Origin: Saksenaea vasiformis B4078
Taxonomy: Eukaryota > Mucoromycota > Mucoromycetes > Mucorales > Saksenaeaceae
Assembly (NCBI GenBank): GCA_000697055.1
Contig: JNDT01001590.1
Coordinates: 1 to 64,000 of the forward strand
Length of the DNA: 64,000 nt
Direction of reading: 5' to 3'
The position numbers and the translations under genes are program-made. The notes under the pieces are model-generated. The model was not told the DNA's origin, made no database searches, and saw only the letters and a list, made by a program, of their open reading frames with translations. Of the stretch, positions 47,932 to 58,936 are shown one piece after another (within the stretch, counting starts at the first letter, position 1; each line of letters opens with the position of its first letter).

Positions 47932-48453
47932 CCCCGATGCGCAAAAAATACAAGAAGGTCCCTAGAAGATAGAACTATACCTGATATACATATACTGCGA
48001 GATTCTCCGTCCATCAAAACTCTCTAAATAGACGATAAACTTGAGACAGCCTATTGATCAGCGCCTCGGTACTGTACATGCGCACCCTCTTTTTCAGGCA
48101 CCTCGGTGTTGCGTAATCTTTTTCAAAGTTACCTATAGTCTGCTGCGTCAATATTTTAAAAACTCTGGAGGACTTCTGGGATTATGTTCATTTGTAAAAC
48201 GATTGAGAAGGATCTCTGAATGCCACCTGATATGGAATATGCTGTCAATTGTCTATAGTCAAGGGCTTTCTTTTTCACGGATAGGCCGGGTTTACAATTC
48301 TAGTATTCTTTGTTCTCCGATTACACTGGCGTCTATGACTACGTTGTACCAACAAATCAAATGCCGTGCGTATTGATAATGCATTCTGTTTGACCTTCCT
48401 ATCTATACCTTATTGCAGCGATGGATATAACGTTTAATGAAAAAAAAAATAGC

Positions 48454-50649
48454 TTATAAAAGCGAAACGGGATCCAAGTTCGTGATGCTACTGCATGACC
48501 GGTATTTCTTGTCTGGTTTCACAGGCTTCGGCTTCAGCATTTCGTCCAGAGGAAGAGCTCCATCTTCTTGGAACATTTGTTCTTCATCAGATGCCTTTAA
48601 CTTGTCTATCGCACCGCAGGCACGCTCAAGGATAGTCTATTAATTGTTAGCGTTCTGGGGCGGAAATATTTCTAGGCGTACAGTACCTTAATCTCCCAGC
48701 AAAACCCAAGCATATTCATTATGCCTCTCGTGTCAGTGGCAACATTGGTGAGTGTTATCTTTGAGAATCGTTCAAAAACAAGACAGTTCCCTCCAGCACG
48801 CGGTCTCATGACCCAGAGGCGCAAGCAATCGTCTATACAGTATTAGTGGCTCGATAACAGCTAGTAGCAAACATTAACATTTACCCTTGGCGCTTGCATG
48901 CAAGAAAAGAACGCGCACGTCTTCGAGAAGAGACGGATCAGCATACCGATACTTATGCAAGATAGCCTTGATCATCGAGTAGCATCCAAATCCAGCCTTT
49001 ACATGATCAAATGAATGTCGGCTCCGATCTCGATTGCCATATGGACCAGACGCCTCCAAGAGTAGTAGCTCCAAGCCCGAGTCATCAAGGTGGATAGTTG
49101 CATCGGCATTGTACCTTTGCGTTCCACTTACCGCCCTTAATATGGTCTCGCCTACCTTAAACTCACAACTGAGCTTTCCTACTGCATGCGCGACAACCTT
49201 GAGCATTGGCCACAGTACATGATGACAGTATGCTGCTTCAGATTCCTGAATGTCACAGGGTCGCTTCTTATTATGGACATGCTCAGAACTGTCGAAAAGA
49301 GCCCTTTAGGTCAGACCATATAGCCAGTATAGGACGCAACCTTACAATTCATATAATGTTCTGGACAAGAACATATGAGTGCTCTCATTTGCTTCTTTGG
49401 GGAGCAATCTTGTCGAAAAAATTGCCTCCGGGCATTTGGGCGTTCCCTATGGTAAACCAATTCATCAAATAGAACCTTCTAATACTTGCTTACGTAAATA
49501 TCTGGCGCAAGGACAGATTTGATGTACTCCCTGAACAGACCTAGAGGAAGAAGTGAAACACGTTCTTCGAGGTCTATAGCATCGTATACCGACTCTGGTA
49601 TATCCTCGCTTCTTTCAATGTTAGAACCGCATTGTATTATACCATAACGCTCGAGCCTCAAAATACGTCAGGAGGTTATTTAATTTTACAATGCGGTTTT
49701 TCTATGTCACGTACCTGTACTTGTGCGATTGTGAGAAGTCAGCTTCACGGCTGAAGGCCTCCCACGCTTCTTCGAGATCAGCACTTCTAAACAAAGAGTT
49801 CGTTATTGTGAAGAAATAGTTATATACTCTATGGCTGGTTAAGAGCTACCTTTGCGCTCGGTTAATCTTGTTGGCCTTCTTGTCGGTAATGACCTCTTCA
49901 TCTGTCACCAAAGATGAACCTGCAACAGTACCTCTATGCACATATACATACCTACATCAGGACAGCGCCTCTTGCTACCAGTAGTTAATTCCTGTGTCTA
50001 AAATGGAGTTTAAAGGGGGCCACGTAAAAGACCTTGCTGTAGACCAACCTCTGGTGTGCTTGCACTAGTCAAGTTTACCGTGAAGCTGCTATCGCTGTTT
50101 CCTGAGATTGAAATGACGTTGGTGGCATTCTTAAAATGCACAGTTAGCTGGGATCATATATATGAAGGTTTATTTATACCTTGTTAACTACTTTCTGTGC
50201 AGCTGCGGTAGAGCTCGATGCGGCAGGGGTAGTAGTGGCAGACTCATCAGAGCTAGAGGTAGAGACTTGCGAATTGAATTTGTATAGATCAGCCTTCATA
50301 GCAATCACTCTTAGCAACAAATGCCTTGCAATAGTTGAAGGCTTACCTTAAAACTTTTCCAATTCTTCAAATTCTTTTTTGCAATGTTGATTTTAACAGT
50401 ATACTCGTCAATCAACGCTTTAAAATCCTTGCTCAGGAAGTCCATGAGCTGTCCCATGGAGCTGCCCGGGTGAGATTCCCTGTACGCTTCTAGGAGTCGA
50501 CTAGCTGTGCAGTCTTCGGGGGCTGCATTTTTTAGGTACTCCATGACGAAGTAGAAGGTGAGTAAGTTGCCACAGTAACGTGATATGCGGACCGCGAAAA
50601 TTTCCTGGCATAAAATTGATGTACCTTCAAGGGGAATTGCTATGGACAT
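48454..50649 (-). CDS. lineage-specific family protein B, 560 aa (possible nuclease-like fold)
   Basis: Eleven exons, minus: 50649-50347, 50293-50180, 50129-50049, 49997-49952, 49919-49850, 49786-49715, 49656-49494, 49446-49346, 49288-48885, 48832-48687, 48636-48454; 1683 nt, 560 aa, every junction in phase. Residues 1-100: helical domain (LKNAAPEDCTASRLLEAYRE, then GQLMDFLSKDFKALI), LisH-like in feel. Residues ~105-180: Ser/Thr/Ala linker. Residues ~320-560: QESEAAYCHHVLWPMLKVVA, ATIHLDDSGLELLLLEASG, DHVKAGFGCYSMIKAIL, RLWVMRPRAGGNCLVFERF. The order Glu-helix, Asp-strand, then E-x-S strand resembles PD-(D/E)XK enzymes, but I would not assign activity. Homologous to the 22.5 kb gene and the 38.3 kb relic. 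No disruption seen; likely an expressed, family-expanded gene. Confidence 0.7.
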
Positions 50650-51670
50650 TCAGCGTTTGACTCTTAAGGCCCTTCATGTAACATAATTTAGAGAACTTTT
50701 AGATAGATAACTTAGAATCCTCTAATAATGTCTCATTGTATGTAGATACTAATGAGTCCTTGGGTGTTCGTAGGTTGGTAGTTTAGGCTTAGATAGACGG
50801 GGGTTTAATTATGGATGCTCAGATGATAACGGCTCGTCTTGTGGACGCTAGGTTCACAGATGCCCACGATTGAGTATAGTCAAACTTGCGTTAAAATTCC
50901 ATTAAGATGTCTGTCCAGCCGCCGGCGAAAACGCGTTAACTGGGTGCCCTAAGCAGTAGATTCTGAGTGTCCGTAGTAATTTCCCATTAATGGACGCTTA
51001 TTTACTTGATGCTGGTCCAATGCTGTGGTTTGCTCTTCGTGCCTGAATTTGCGTAAACTATCCAGCACCGTACTGTGGGAAAAACGAATCAACGATTACC
51101 AAGAAATACCACGAATATATCAATTTTCCACGACCAGGAAAATATCAAAAATTTGCTAAAATCGGTTTTTTTCATCGTAGTCGTGCACCTGGGATCTATT
51201 TGAAAAGACCTCGTGGCACGTTTGGAAGGTAATCCAAAAAACCAACCAAATAGCAAATGAAGGGCGAAACGGGCCCATTACTTGGCTGATGCCTCCTGCA
51301 ACATCCGCGTCCACATGCACAGCATCGTGTAAAGAATATATTTATAACGGCCTTTGAAGTGCTTGGGAGATAATCGCAAAAGGCACCCAAATATTAGATG
51401 AAGGGGGTGGAACCCTGGTCCATCGCATGATTTGTACCTCGTGCAACGTCTGTCGTCACTGCGAAACAATAAAAAAAATCTCGAATCTATAGTCGCTTTT
51501 TGCTTCGGTGGCTTGCTACATAAACAAGATATGCAGAAAGAGAAGGATGTACATGTGCATTTAATCAATGATTGGTCAATTTCAAATACGTCACAGAAAG
51601 TCTCGTGCTATGTTAGTTCCAATAATTTCCTGGTTCTTTTGAATACGCTTTCATACTGCGTTCTGTGCGT
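50650..51670. other. intergenic with imperfect short duplications
   Basis: Two related ~100-bp blocks at about 51205-51305 and 51345-51460 share an order of phrases: GGAAGGTAATCC.AAAA / GGGAGATAATCGCAAAA, AAATGAAGGGCGAAACGGGCCCAT / AGATGAAGGGGGTGGAACCCTGGTCCAT, and CCTCxxGCAACxTCxG. No gene recognised. A short MULE-type terminus lies at 50967-50985. Confidence 0.45.
50967..50985. repeat. isolated MULE-type terminus
   Basis: GTGTCCGTAGTAATTTCCC equals the outermost 18 bp of the MULE right end (22225-22242) plus one extra T. The polarity places the lost element to its left, that is, over the 48.4-50.6 kb gene. Only the outermost bases are preserved. Confidence 0.45.
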
Positions 51671-51679
51671 CTGTAGGAT

Positions 51680-52755
51680 ACCCTCATTTACGGCTTAAAT
51701 GGTGTATCTTGTTTCCCTTTCGAATATAATCGAAGTGCCGCCTTGTTTTGGAATCATCCTGCTGTGGATGTGACGACTGAATGGAAGGTTCTCTTCTCCC
51801 GTCTGCTTGATTGGGGGTAGATCTGTCTCTTCGACAGCTTCTTGGTCGTCCTGGCTGATGCCTGTCGCACGCAGTGTTGCTCTTCCTACCAGGGTTTAGA
51901 AGGGTCCTTCTCCGTCTCCTCGACTGGGGTAGATCTGTCTCTTTGACAGCCTTCTAGGCATTGTTTGGTTATATCGAAGGATTCAAGAAATTGGAGTAAA
52001 GGTACGTCGTTGACCATCTTCTGCATGTGAGACCTCGTTTACAGCTTAAATAGTGTATCTTGTTTCCCTTTCGAATATAATCGAAGTGCCGCCTTGTTTT
52101 GGAATCATCCTGCTGTGGATGTGACGACTGAATGGAAGGTTCTCTTCTCCCGTCTGCTTGATTGGGGGTAGATCTGTCTCTTCGACAGCTTCTTGGTCGT
52201 CCTGGCTGATGCCTGTCGCACGCAGTGTTGCTCTTCCTACCAGGGTTTAGAAGGGTCCTTCTCCGTCTCCTCGACTGGGGTAGATCTGTCTCTTTGACAG
52301 CCTTCTAGGCATTGTTTGGTTATATCGAAGGATTCAAGAAATTGGAGTAAAGGTACGTCGTTGACCATCTTCTGCATGTGAGACCTCGTTTACAGCTTAA
52401 ATAGTGTATCTTGTTTCCCTTTCGAATATAATCGAAGTGCCGCCTTGTTTTGGAATCATCCTGCTGTGGATGTGACGACTGAATGGAAGGTTCTCTTCTC
52501 CCGTCTGCTTGACTGGGGGTAGATCTGTCTCTTCGACAGCTTCTTGGTCGTCCTGGCTGATACCTGTCGCATGCAGTGTTGCTCTTCCTACCAGGGTTTA
52601 GAAGGGTCCTTCTCCGTCTCTTCGACTGGGGTAGATCTGTCTCTTTGACAGCCTTCTAGGCATTGTTGGTTATATCGAAGGATTCAAGAAATTGGGGTAA
52701 AGGCATGGTGTTGACCATCTTCTGCATGTGAGACCTCGTTTGCAGCTCAGATTGT
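51680..52755. repeat. three-copy 351-bp tandem satellite with internal hairpin sub-repeats
   Basis: The phrase TGTATCTTGTTTCCCTTTCG starts at 51703, 52054 and 52405, a 351-bp period. The last unit is 3 bp shorter and decays near 52755. Copies are almost identical. Each unit contains two related ~45-bp boxes 112 bp apart, around TAGATCTGTCTCTTCGACAG and TAGATCTGTCTCTTTGACAG (starts 51818, 51930, 52169, 52281, 52520, 52632). In both versions CTGTC and GACAG can pair as a 5-bp stem over a 5-nt loop. No ORF spans a unit. Confidence 0.92.
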
Positions 52756-52759
52756 ATAG

Positions 52760-53930
52760 CTTATGTTAATTTATTGAACAATTTTTTTTACGCTCTTCCT
52801 TTCTATCATCTTCTCCCCTTCCCTGCTCTCCATCTATAGATTCTATACGAACTGCCCTCATCTTTTCCTTCCCCTTTGTTACAAAGGTTTCCTTTCTCTA
52901 TCCCTACCCTTACAGACCAGGCTAGAGTGGGCATGCTAATTGGCGGCGCGCTCGCTATCATTTAAAAGATCAAATAAAAAAAATTTGATTAATCTTTTTA
53001 TGCTGCTCTAAACGAATGCGTTCATGAACAGTCAAGTTTGCGCTGAGAGAGAATAAATAAAATAGGGTTATTAGTTAATGAATTGGCAACAAAACATGTC
53101 TATTTAGACCAGCGGAATTTCTCGCTTCACTTCACATCCCTGCTTTTTCTACGGGAAAAGAAGAGATTACACGATGAAGAGAGAACTGCGGGAAGTAGGT
53201 TGAAAGATCTATGAGAAAGGAGATAAAGAGGGCTATGGGAAATAAGATGAGAATCTATGGAGAAGGGAGACAAAAAGGTTACGAAAGAGGAAAATGACGG
53301 TTCTATAATAAAAAGGGGAGATGAAGAGGCTATGAGAAAGAGAATGAAAGGCTGTGGAAAAGGCAAGATGGAGATGCTATGGAAAAGAAAGGTGCGGAAG
53401 CTATGACGGAGAAGTAGAAAATCCTAGGAGATCATTCACAACCTTATGTTCACCGATCAACAACTGAGGTGTTGTGTTCGTTGTCGGCTAACTGGCGTCT
53501 TTTAAAAGCTTTGTCCTGTACGACAAATGATCACTATTCAAGATCGATTGACCTCTAAGACATCGATGACATCCTAACCTTGAATCGTCATCTCGGACTT
53601 CTTTTGCTGGTTAGAATGCATATCTCTTTCAGAATACCATGGGATATCCGGCGAATAAGAGTATACCTAAGATCATGGCAGTCTTGTGTGTCCTCTCTAT
53701 GGGAAAGGATATCAAGACCCTATGCGATGAAGAAAAGACACTTCCGTTGCAATAATGGCAAGCGTGTGAGATGATGAAACTGAAGCTGGAGTAAGCTTTT
53801 AGGATAGCTATGTTCAGTACTGTTTATTGAATGGCAGTTTACGCTATTCTAAACAAATTATGCGTCCATGGAGAGCCAAATTTGCACTGAGAGAAAAATA
53901 AAATGTACGGTCATTGGTTAACCATACGTT
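52760..53930. other. intergenic, includes purine-rich minisatellite
   Basis: 53155-53405 is a G/A-rich strand with drifting ~30-bp units like GAxGCTATGxGAAAxG (for example AGAGGGCTATGGGAAA, GAAGAGGCTATGAGAAAG, GGAGATGCTATGGAAAAG). 52820-52915 is pyrimidine-rich. No gene. Confidence 0.55.
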
Positions 53931-53939
53931 TACTTACAT

Positions 53940-54165
53940 CAACATGGCCCCCGGTGGACGCATAACTTATTGGAGCAGCATAAAATGGCATTCACGGTTA
54001 GTAAAAGAAAGATGTTTTGATGTCAGTTTACTTACCCCCGAAGGGCACTTTTGCCCGTCGACAGGGACCAGCCCCGCACCGTAGCGGGTGGGGGCGGCGA
54101 GATGGGATCGGCACGGCTTTGTGGCCGGCTTTGGGAGTTTAACGACCATGAGTCTGAACAATAAA
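53940..54165 (+). repeat. repeat R2 copy 1: AT-rich arm plus GC-rich hairpin block
   Basis: ATTGGAGCAGCATAAAA, then TTTGATGTCAGTTTACTTAC and CCCCGAAGG precede a GC-rich block at 54041-54130. It contains obvious stems: GGGCA/TGCCC (54043-54056), CCCGC/GCGGG (54073-54087), and a CGGCACGG...GGCCGG segment. A diverged second copy lies at 54655-54850. It looks like a structured non-coding repeat; class unknown. Confidence 0.55.
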
Positions 54166-54254
54166 CAAAAAAGACATGAGGAATCCCGTATGTATAGTCA
54201 ATCCCAGTACGTACCGGGGATGTAATAAAGAAAACAGGTCCAAAGAAAAAAAAA

Positions 54255-54490
54255 GGATTCATGCGTCCCTCTAAATACGGATCATTTTGGGTGGAACCTG
54301 TCCTTATCGTAAGACATTTTTACTGCTTCCGGTGGGATCCTGGGAATACATCACTGGAGTACCCACAATGCAAGACTCTGGTTATCCAGGCGCAAACAAC
54401 TCCTTGGATTAACGCAAAACGGCTTACTCCTCAGCGCAAAGACGCATCACTTTCCAGTGCAAAAAATATTCGGCTTGAACGCAATGTAAT
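54255..54490 (+). repeat. dispersed repeat R1, plus orientation
   Basis: The most complete R1 copy in the window. See 39598-39802 for the aligned phrases. It lies between the two R2 copies. The upstream phrase GTACCGGGGATG...AATAAAGAAAACAGGTCCAAAG also resembles 189-240 at the window start. Confidence 0.75.
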
Positions 54491-54654
54491 ATTTATTTGA
54501 TGCAAAGGCTCACTCAAAATCCAGTAATTCAAAAAATTCAGGCGCGAAGAAAAGTTCACTCCGAGCTCGTGTTCCAAACTCCATGTTAGTCGGACAACGA
54601 CAGTGCATAAATCCACTCTTCCATTTCCATAACATAGTTCTTAAGATCCAAAGA

Positions 54655-54850
54655 TCAATTTGGCCCGAGATGGAAGAATAATTTATTGGAACAGCATAAA
54701 AAACCATTCCTGTTTGGTAAATGGAAGGTACTTTGATGTCAATTTACCCACCCCGAAGGTAATCCCACATAGTTGTGGAGTTCTACCCCGCAGCCTGGCC
54801 AGGTGGGATCGACGTCGGGAGAGGATCTGGTGAAGCCTGCCAGTAATCAA
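54655..54850 (+). repeat. repeat R2 copy 2
   Basis: ATTGGAACAGCATAAAA, TTTGATGTCAATTTACCCAC and CCCCGAAGG repeat the order of copy 1. The following block differs in sequence but again offers stems: CCACA/TGTGG (54765-54778) and CCTGG/CCAGG (54794-54803). Confidence 0.55.
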
Positions 54851-54959
54851 AGCACTGCAGAGCACATGACATGATGCAGCGTCTGGCGACGTCTATCGTA
54901 GAAATTAAGCGACGCTGCGAGAGACAACAACTATTTAACTGTTAGCTCTTTTAGAGCAT

Positions 54960-55530
54960 TTGTTTGCCCATATCTCTACAGAAGTACTACGTGTTATCTA
55001 ACGCTATCTCTCGCCCCTTCTACCCAATCACTAGCGTTTTACGGGTCTCAGTCCTCTTCAGCTCCTTATGCTAGTTACATTAATGACCTTCCCCCACTCT
55101 CTCTGTCTCTCCTCCTACAGGCGCGGACACTCTGCGTCATGCAGCAACATAGCCTCTTGACCTGGTTGCTAGTCTGAACTACCTCCTATATTCCGATGAC
55201 GTTGCCCCGATCGGCACATAGGAAATAATGTCACTACTACTTCAGACGTGCGAAGCTCACAGCTATCGTCTCGGCTACCGATGGCGTCCGAGTAAATGTG
55301 TGGTACTGCACAACAGCGCACCAAGCCAGTCCCCACCGCTGCAATTGTATAATATTGATATCCAACCTGAGGATCAATTTACATACACGTACGATATCAC
55401 CATTTCAACGTTCTCGAACTTCGGAGGTTCGCTTTGCGGTCCTTATATACTACGACACCTTCCATGGATCTATTCATTGAAATATTCCAGATCGTTCGAC
55501 ATGAACCAGTAATTTCCTACAGCGGAAGAA
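54960..55530 (+). pseudogene. LINE-type reverse transcriptase relic
   Basis: In shifting frames: a GSQSSSAP...YASYINDLPPL block (55043 on), typical of the QGSVLSPLLY-INDLP motif of non-LTR reverse transcriptases; YSDDVAPIG at 55189-55215, the YxDD catalytic box; then LLQTCEAHSYRLGYRWRPSK at 55231-55290, the conserved stretch after the catalytic centre. Stops and frame changes separate them. The 5' part of the element and the endonuclease were not identified. Confidence 0.75.
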
Positions 55531-57027
55531 CGGGGATCGCGCTGTGGCAAAAACAAATCGAAATGATCGTCTACCTTTGGGAGTTCGCTCGATACTAGCT
55601 GTCCATCGATTGACACGCTCTAACTGCTTCAGATACATCTGCAACACATGTGATCCATCGTTTCATGTGTTTAAGTTGCGGCAATTTTATTTTCGGGTTG
55701 TCCACTGCCTTGGAAAGAACTCGGAAAAAGCGGCTGCTCTGAACATTTACGTCGAATGCTCTGAACATTTAAGTCGAAGAAGGCAAGATTATAGCCAATA
55801 CCGCAAACAACAAATATCACGATATCAGGGAATGCGTTACTAAATATCGCGACCGAACGTGCCAAATGGCGTCATTATGGATCTATTTCGTGTGGCCTTG
55901 CCTATCTCTTCGCTACTGAGCGTTACCGCTAAATGCTGCGGATGTGAATATATATCCCACTCTTAGCTTGGAGTTTACAGGTGTGATTTCCATTCCACCT
56001 TCTAAATGGTTCGTTGTCAAAAGCTTATGTGATCCACGCGCGCCAGATTTTATTTATCGGTAACCACCGTGTTCAATCCTTTGGTAACTGGTTTTCGAGA
56101 TAGTTCTCGGTGTACAGTCTACAAAATAATATAATTTGAGATGATCATCCCCTCATCGGCTTTGACATGCAAAAGCCACTAGTTCTCAATTTTATCGTTT
56201 CTGAAAGAAAAAGGAGGACGACAGAGGGATGATAAACTACGACAGTAGCGTACACTTTATGGACTTTTGCGCGGGTCGGGGAAACAAAGATGCGTATTTG
56301 TTTACTATCTTATCTATTATTGGACTACATGCTCAGGAGTATCAAGTGACCTGATAATCGGGTGATCTTCTTCTGTGCTAAAATTGTTATTGGGCGCGAG
56401 CGGGGAAATTGTAGTGATGCCGCCATCCAGAAAACGGGATTTGTCCTCTTGGAACCAACGTCTTGGCGAATAACTGGTAACCACCTTATAAAATAAGTTA
56501 GACTGCTTCTTACGTCCCTCCGATACTATTATAAGATTTAAAGGCTAGAATAAGTAGCTGCTGCAGCTATTGGAAGGAGTTTTCCTGATAGCTAAGCCGA
56601 CTGGGGAGATCACACTTGTGGACCCGGTCGCGTAGGCCTCCCGATAGTTGATGAATGCACAATTTGCTTAAGTGTCCTTAATGAAGTAATCGTATGCACA
56701 AGTCCTCAACAGTGCGATGACAAATACCAGGTTACACTTGATATTCCTTTTTCCAGTTCCAAATCAGGTGCTCTTTTTAGTAACACCCCGCGGCATAAAG
56801 TAGCCCACGTGTCTAATTTCCTTGCTTCCAAGGTGCTGGTAGAATACGGCCCAAGGAAGGCAGATCTCTGGGCCAAACTGATTCGGAAAAGAAACATGGG
56901 AAAAGAGAAAAAAAATGAAGCTTTTTTACTCTCATAATGGTAGAAACTGTTTTTGGGAAATCAGAAGAAAGGAAGTTATAATAGGGAGTTGGTTAATTTC
57001 CAATTGTCACATCGTCAATACCAACGA

Positions 57028-57040
57028 GTATATATAATAA
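57028..57040 (+). promoter_or_regulatory. TATA box of tail-anchored member 3
   Basis: GTATATATAATA lies 41-53 bp before the ATG at 57081 and is kept, with its flank ACGAG-TATATATAATAACT, in the duplicate gene at 60448-60460. Confidence 0.6.
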
Positions 57041-57080
57041 CTCTTTCAATAGAAGAATAATCTTTCTTTAACCATTCATT

Positions 57081-57434
57081 ATGTCAAAAGTAATGATCAA
57101 CGTTGCAAAGACCTCTCGATCTTCTTTATTCTGTCTCGGAACCGACCTCTATCCTCGTGATGTTCCTTTATTACCTTCTTACCATCGACCAGAAGATGAA
57201 GAAATAATTGACAGCACTCGAGTGTGGAGAGGTATGCGATCTCTATCACAAGCTACGGTGAAATCGAGCAGCGAACATATGAATACCATTCAACAGAATG
57301 CGCAGGAGTTTGAAGACCGAAACAGCATTCAATCCATGTTCAACAAATTCATCTCAAGCAAGCTATTATTTGCAATATCCATTTCGACCATCAGTGTCAT
57401 CCTAGGAATCGTCGTTCATCGTCAAACAGCATAA
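57081..57434 (+). CDS. small tail-anchored protein family, member 3, 117 aa
   Basis: A single exon with a true ATG. Layout: N-terminal segment MSKVMINVAKTSRSS, a conserved middle (LYPRDVPLLPSYHRPEDEE, then IIDSTRVWRGM), a Ser/Gln/Glu-rich variable part, NSIQSMFNKFISSKL, and one C-terminal transmembrane helix (LLFAISISTISVILGIVVH) ending in RQTA. This is the design of a tail-anchored protein, cytosolic with the helix in the ER or mitochondrial outer membrane. The short tail with few charges suggests, but does not prove, mitochondria. No known domain. About 87 of 117 residues match member 4. Confidence 0.8.
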   Translation: MSKVMINVAKTSRSSLFCLGTDLYPRDVPLLPSYHRPEDEEIIDSTRVWRGMRSLSQATVKSSSEHMNTIQQNAQEFEDRNSIQSMFNKFISSKLLFAISISTISVILGIVVHRQTA

Positions 57435-58936
57435 TCGCAGGACCATGTCAATTTATTTCTACATTACCTATGTCATTATTTCTATGCTTACACATATGCA
57501 TTATCTTTTTTATTCTTCATTTGACAAAAAATTCATTGTAAGCTGGTATCCATTTTGTTGTACATCTTTTCATGGGTCAAAAAGTAGCAAGTATGTAAAA
57601 AAGAAAACGAGTAAACAGTATGAAGTCAATAATCAACTATGAAAAATCTGACTTATGGTGTATTCAAGTGTTTGATAGTAACGCATGAACTTCTCAACGT
57701 TATCACAGCGAAATGAACTACATATTCGCCGGAGTCTATGAAAAAAAATATCTGTCACATCCTTCACCCTTCTATGAACACGATAATGTAGCATGTTTTA
57801 TTACGTAGGTTGAGGTAGGGTTTTTTTACAGAAGAAGCTAGACTTGTTACAATGATAACAGTTACGGTTATTTTTAGCCAAGGAATTCAGCAATTGAATG
57901 AAAATCCCTTGCCGTGGCAAGTTTTTGCAAACATCGTCTGAAACATGGAATGATATATCTGTACCGTAACGTCAGGTATGGTGGACAGTTTCATCAACAA
58001 CGATAGTACTGATAAATCTTTCCAGAGGATACGACATTAGGTGTGGCACTGTGTGACACGAATTGGGGGTTGCCCCGTACCAGTGTGCAATATACAACCG
58101 TAGCTCAGCCTATCAAATATGCTGTGGCTATTGGTGCATCTAAAATTGCTGCCAACCCCTTTCTTATTGGAGGAAGATACCAGCGGATGAAAAGAATTCC
58201 CACAGATTCAATTATATATGAGATGATAGAAGAAAAGTTACACTCTTACTTGCTACAATGACAGTGACAAAAGTAGGCACGCATTGTCACCGACGCGGCC
58301 GATACTCGATCAACTTAGATTCACGACACTAAAGCTCCATGATCGGTAACAAATGCGGTCCACAAAATTAGCAACACTATCGGGCTCTTTGCCCAAGTCC
58401 TATATTAGGGGCTTCTGCGTTGCTGTAAAGGACTTTAGATCTGCATCACAGGCAAGTAAGTTTGATCTCTTCAGAAACCGTGGAAATTTCTGTCTTCAAG
58501 GTTCCAGTCATTTATTAATGAATTACCATTTTGCACCTAGGTTATCTATTGTCTTCAGTGCATTTATTCATGCAACAGTCCAGACACTCAAATTGCTGAG
58601 ACTGGTACATTTTGGCTACTGTGCGCCATTATTGTCGGAGTCTAATAGCTCCTTGCACTGGTCAAACACAGCAAAACGATAAAAACGTTGTATGCACGTG
58701 AGAACCAAGTTCACCAAATTCTTAAGGTTTGTCCGTAACAAAATAGCAAAAAACATGATGACGGATGCATGGATGAAGTTGACCGTATGAGAAATGGTCC
58801 CTTCCACTTGAATCAGATAAGCATTGATCATTCGGCTTTTCGGGATCTGCCCCGCGAAACTGGATTAGATATTAGCTTGTAGGTTACATCGAAATTCTGG
58901 CGACACTTGAATTTCAACAGCTGTTGATATCAAACG
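57435..58936. other. 3' part of duplicated segment A, decaying
   Basis: 58043-58261 (+) is open (LCDTNWGLPRTSVQYTTVAQ ...), but the equivalent stretch in copy B (61515-61740) carries stops, so it is probably not a gene. 58616-58831 (minus) has a hydrophobic frame that is not conserved in copy B either. Nothing else seen. Confidence 0.5.

Noticed and set aside
51680..52755. CRISPR-like array
   Set aside because: Units are 351 bp with no short repeat/unique spacer alternation; it is a tandem satellite in a eukaryotic genome.
58043..58261. Small plus-strand gene downstream of the tail-anchored gene
   Set aside because: The corresponding part of the duplicated copy (61515-61740) has stops and indels, unlike the true gene next door.
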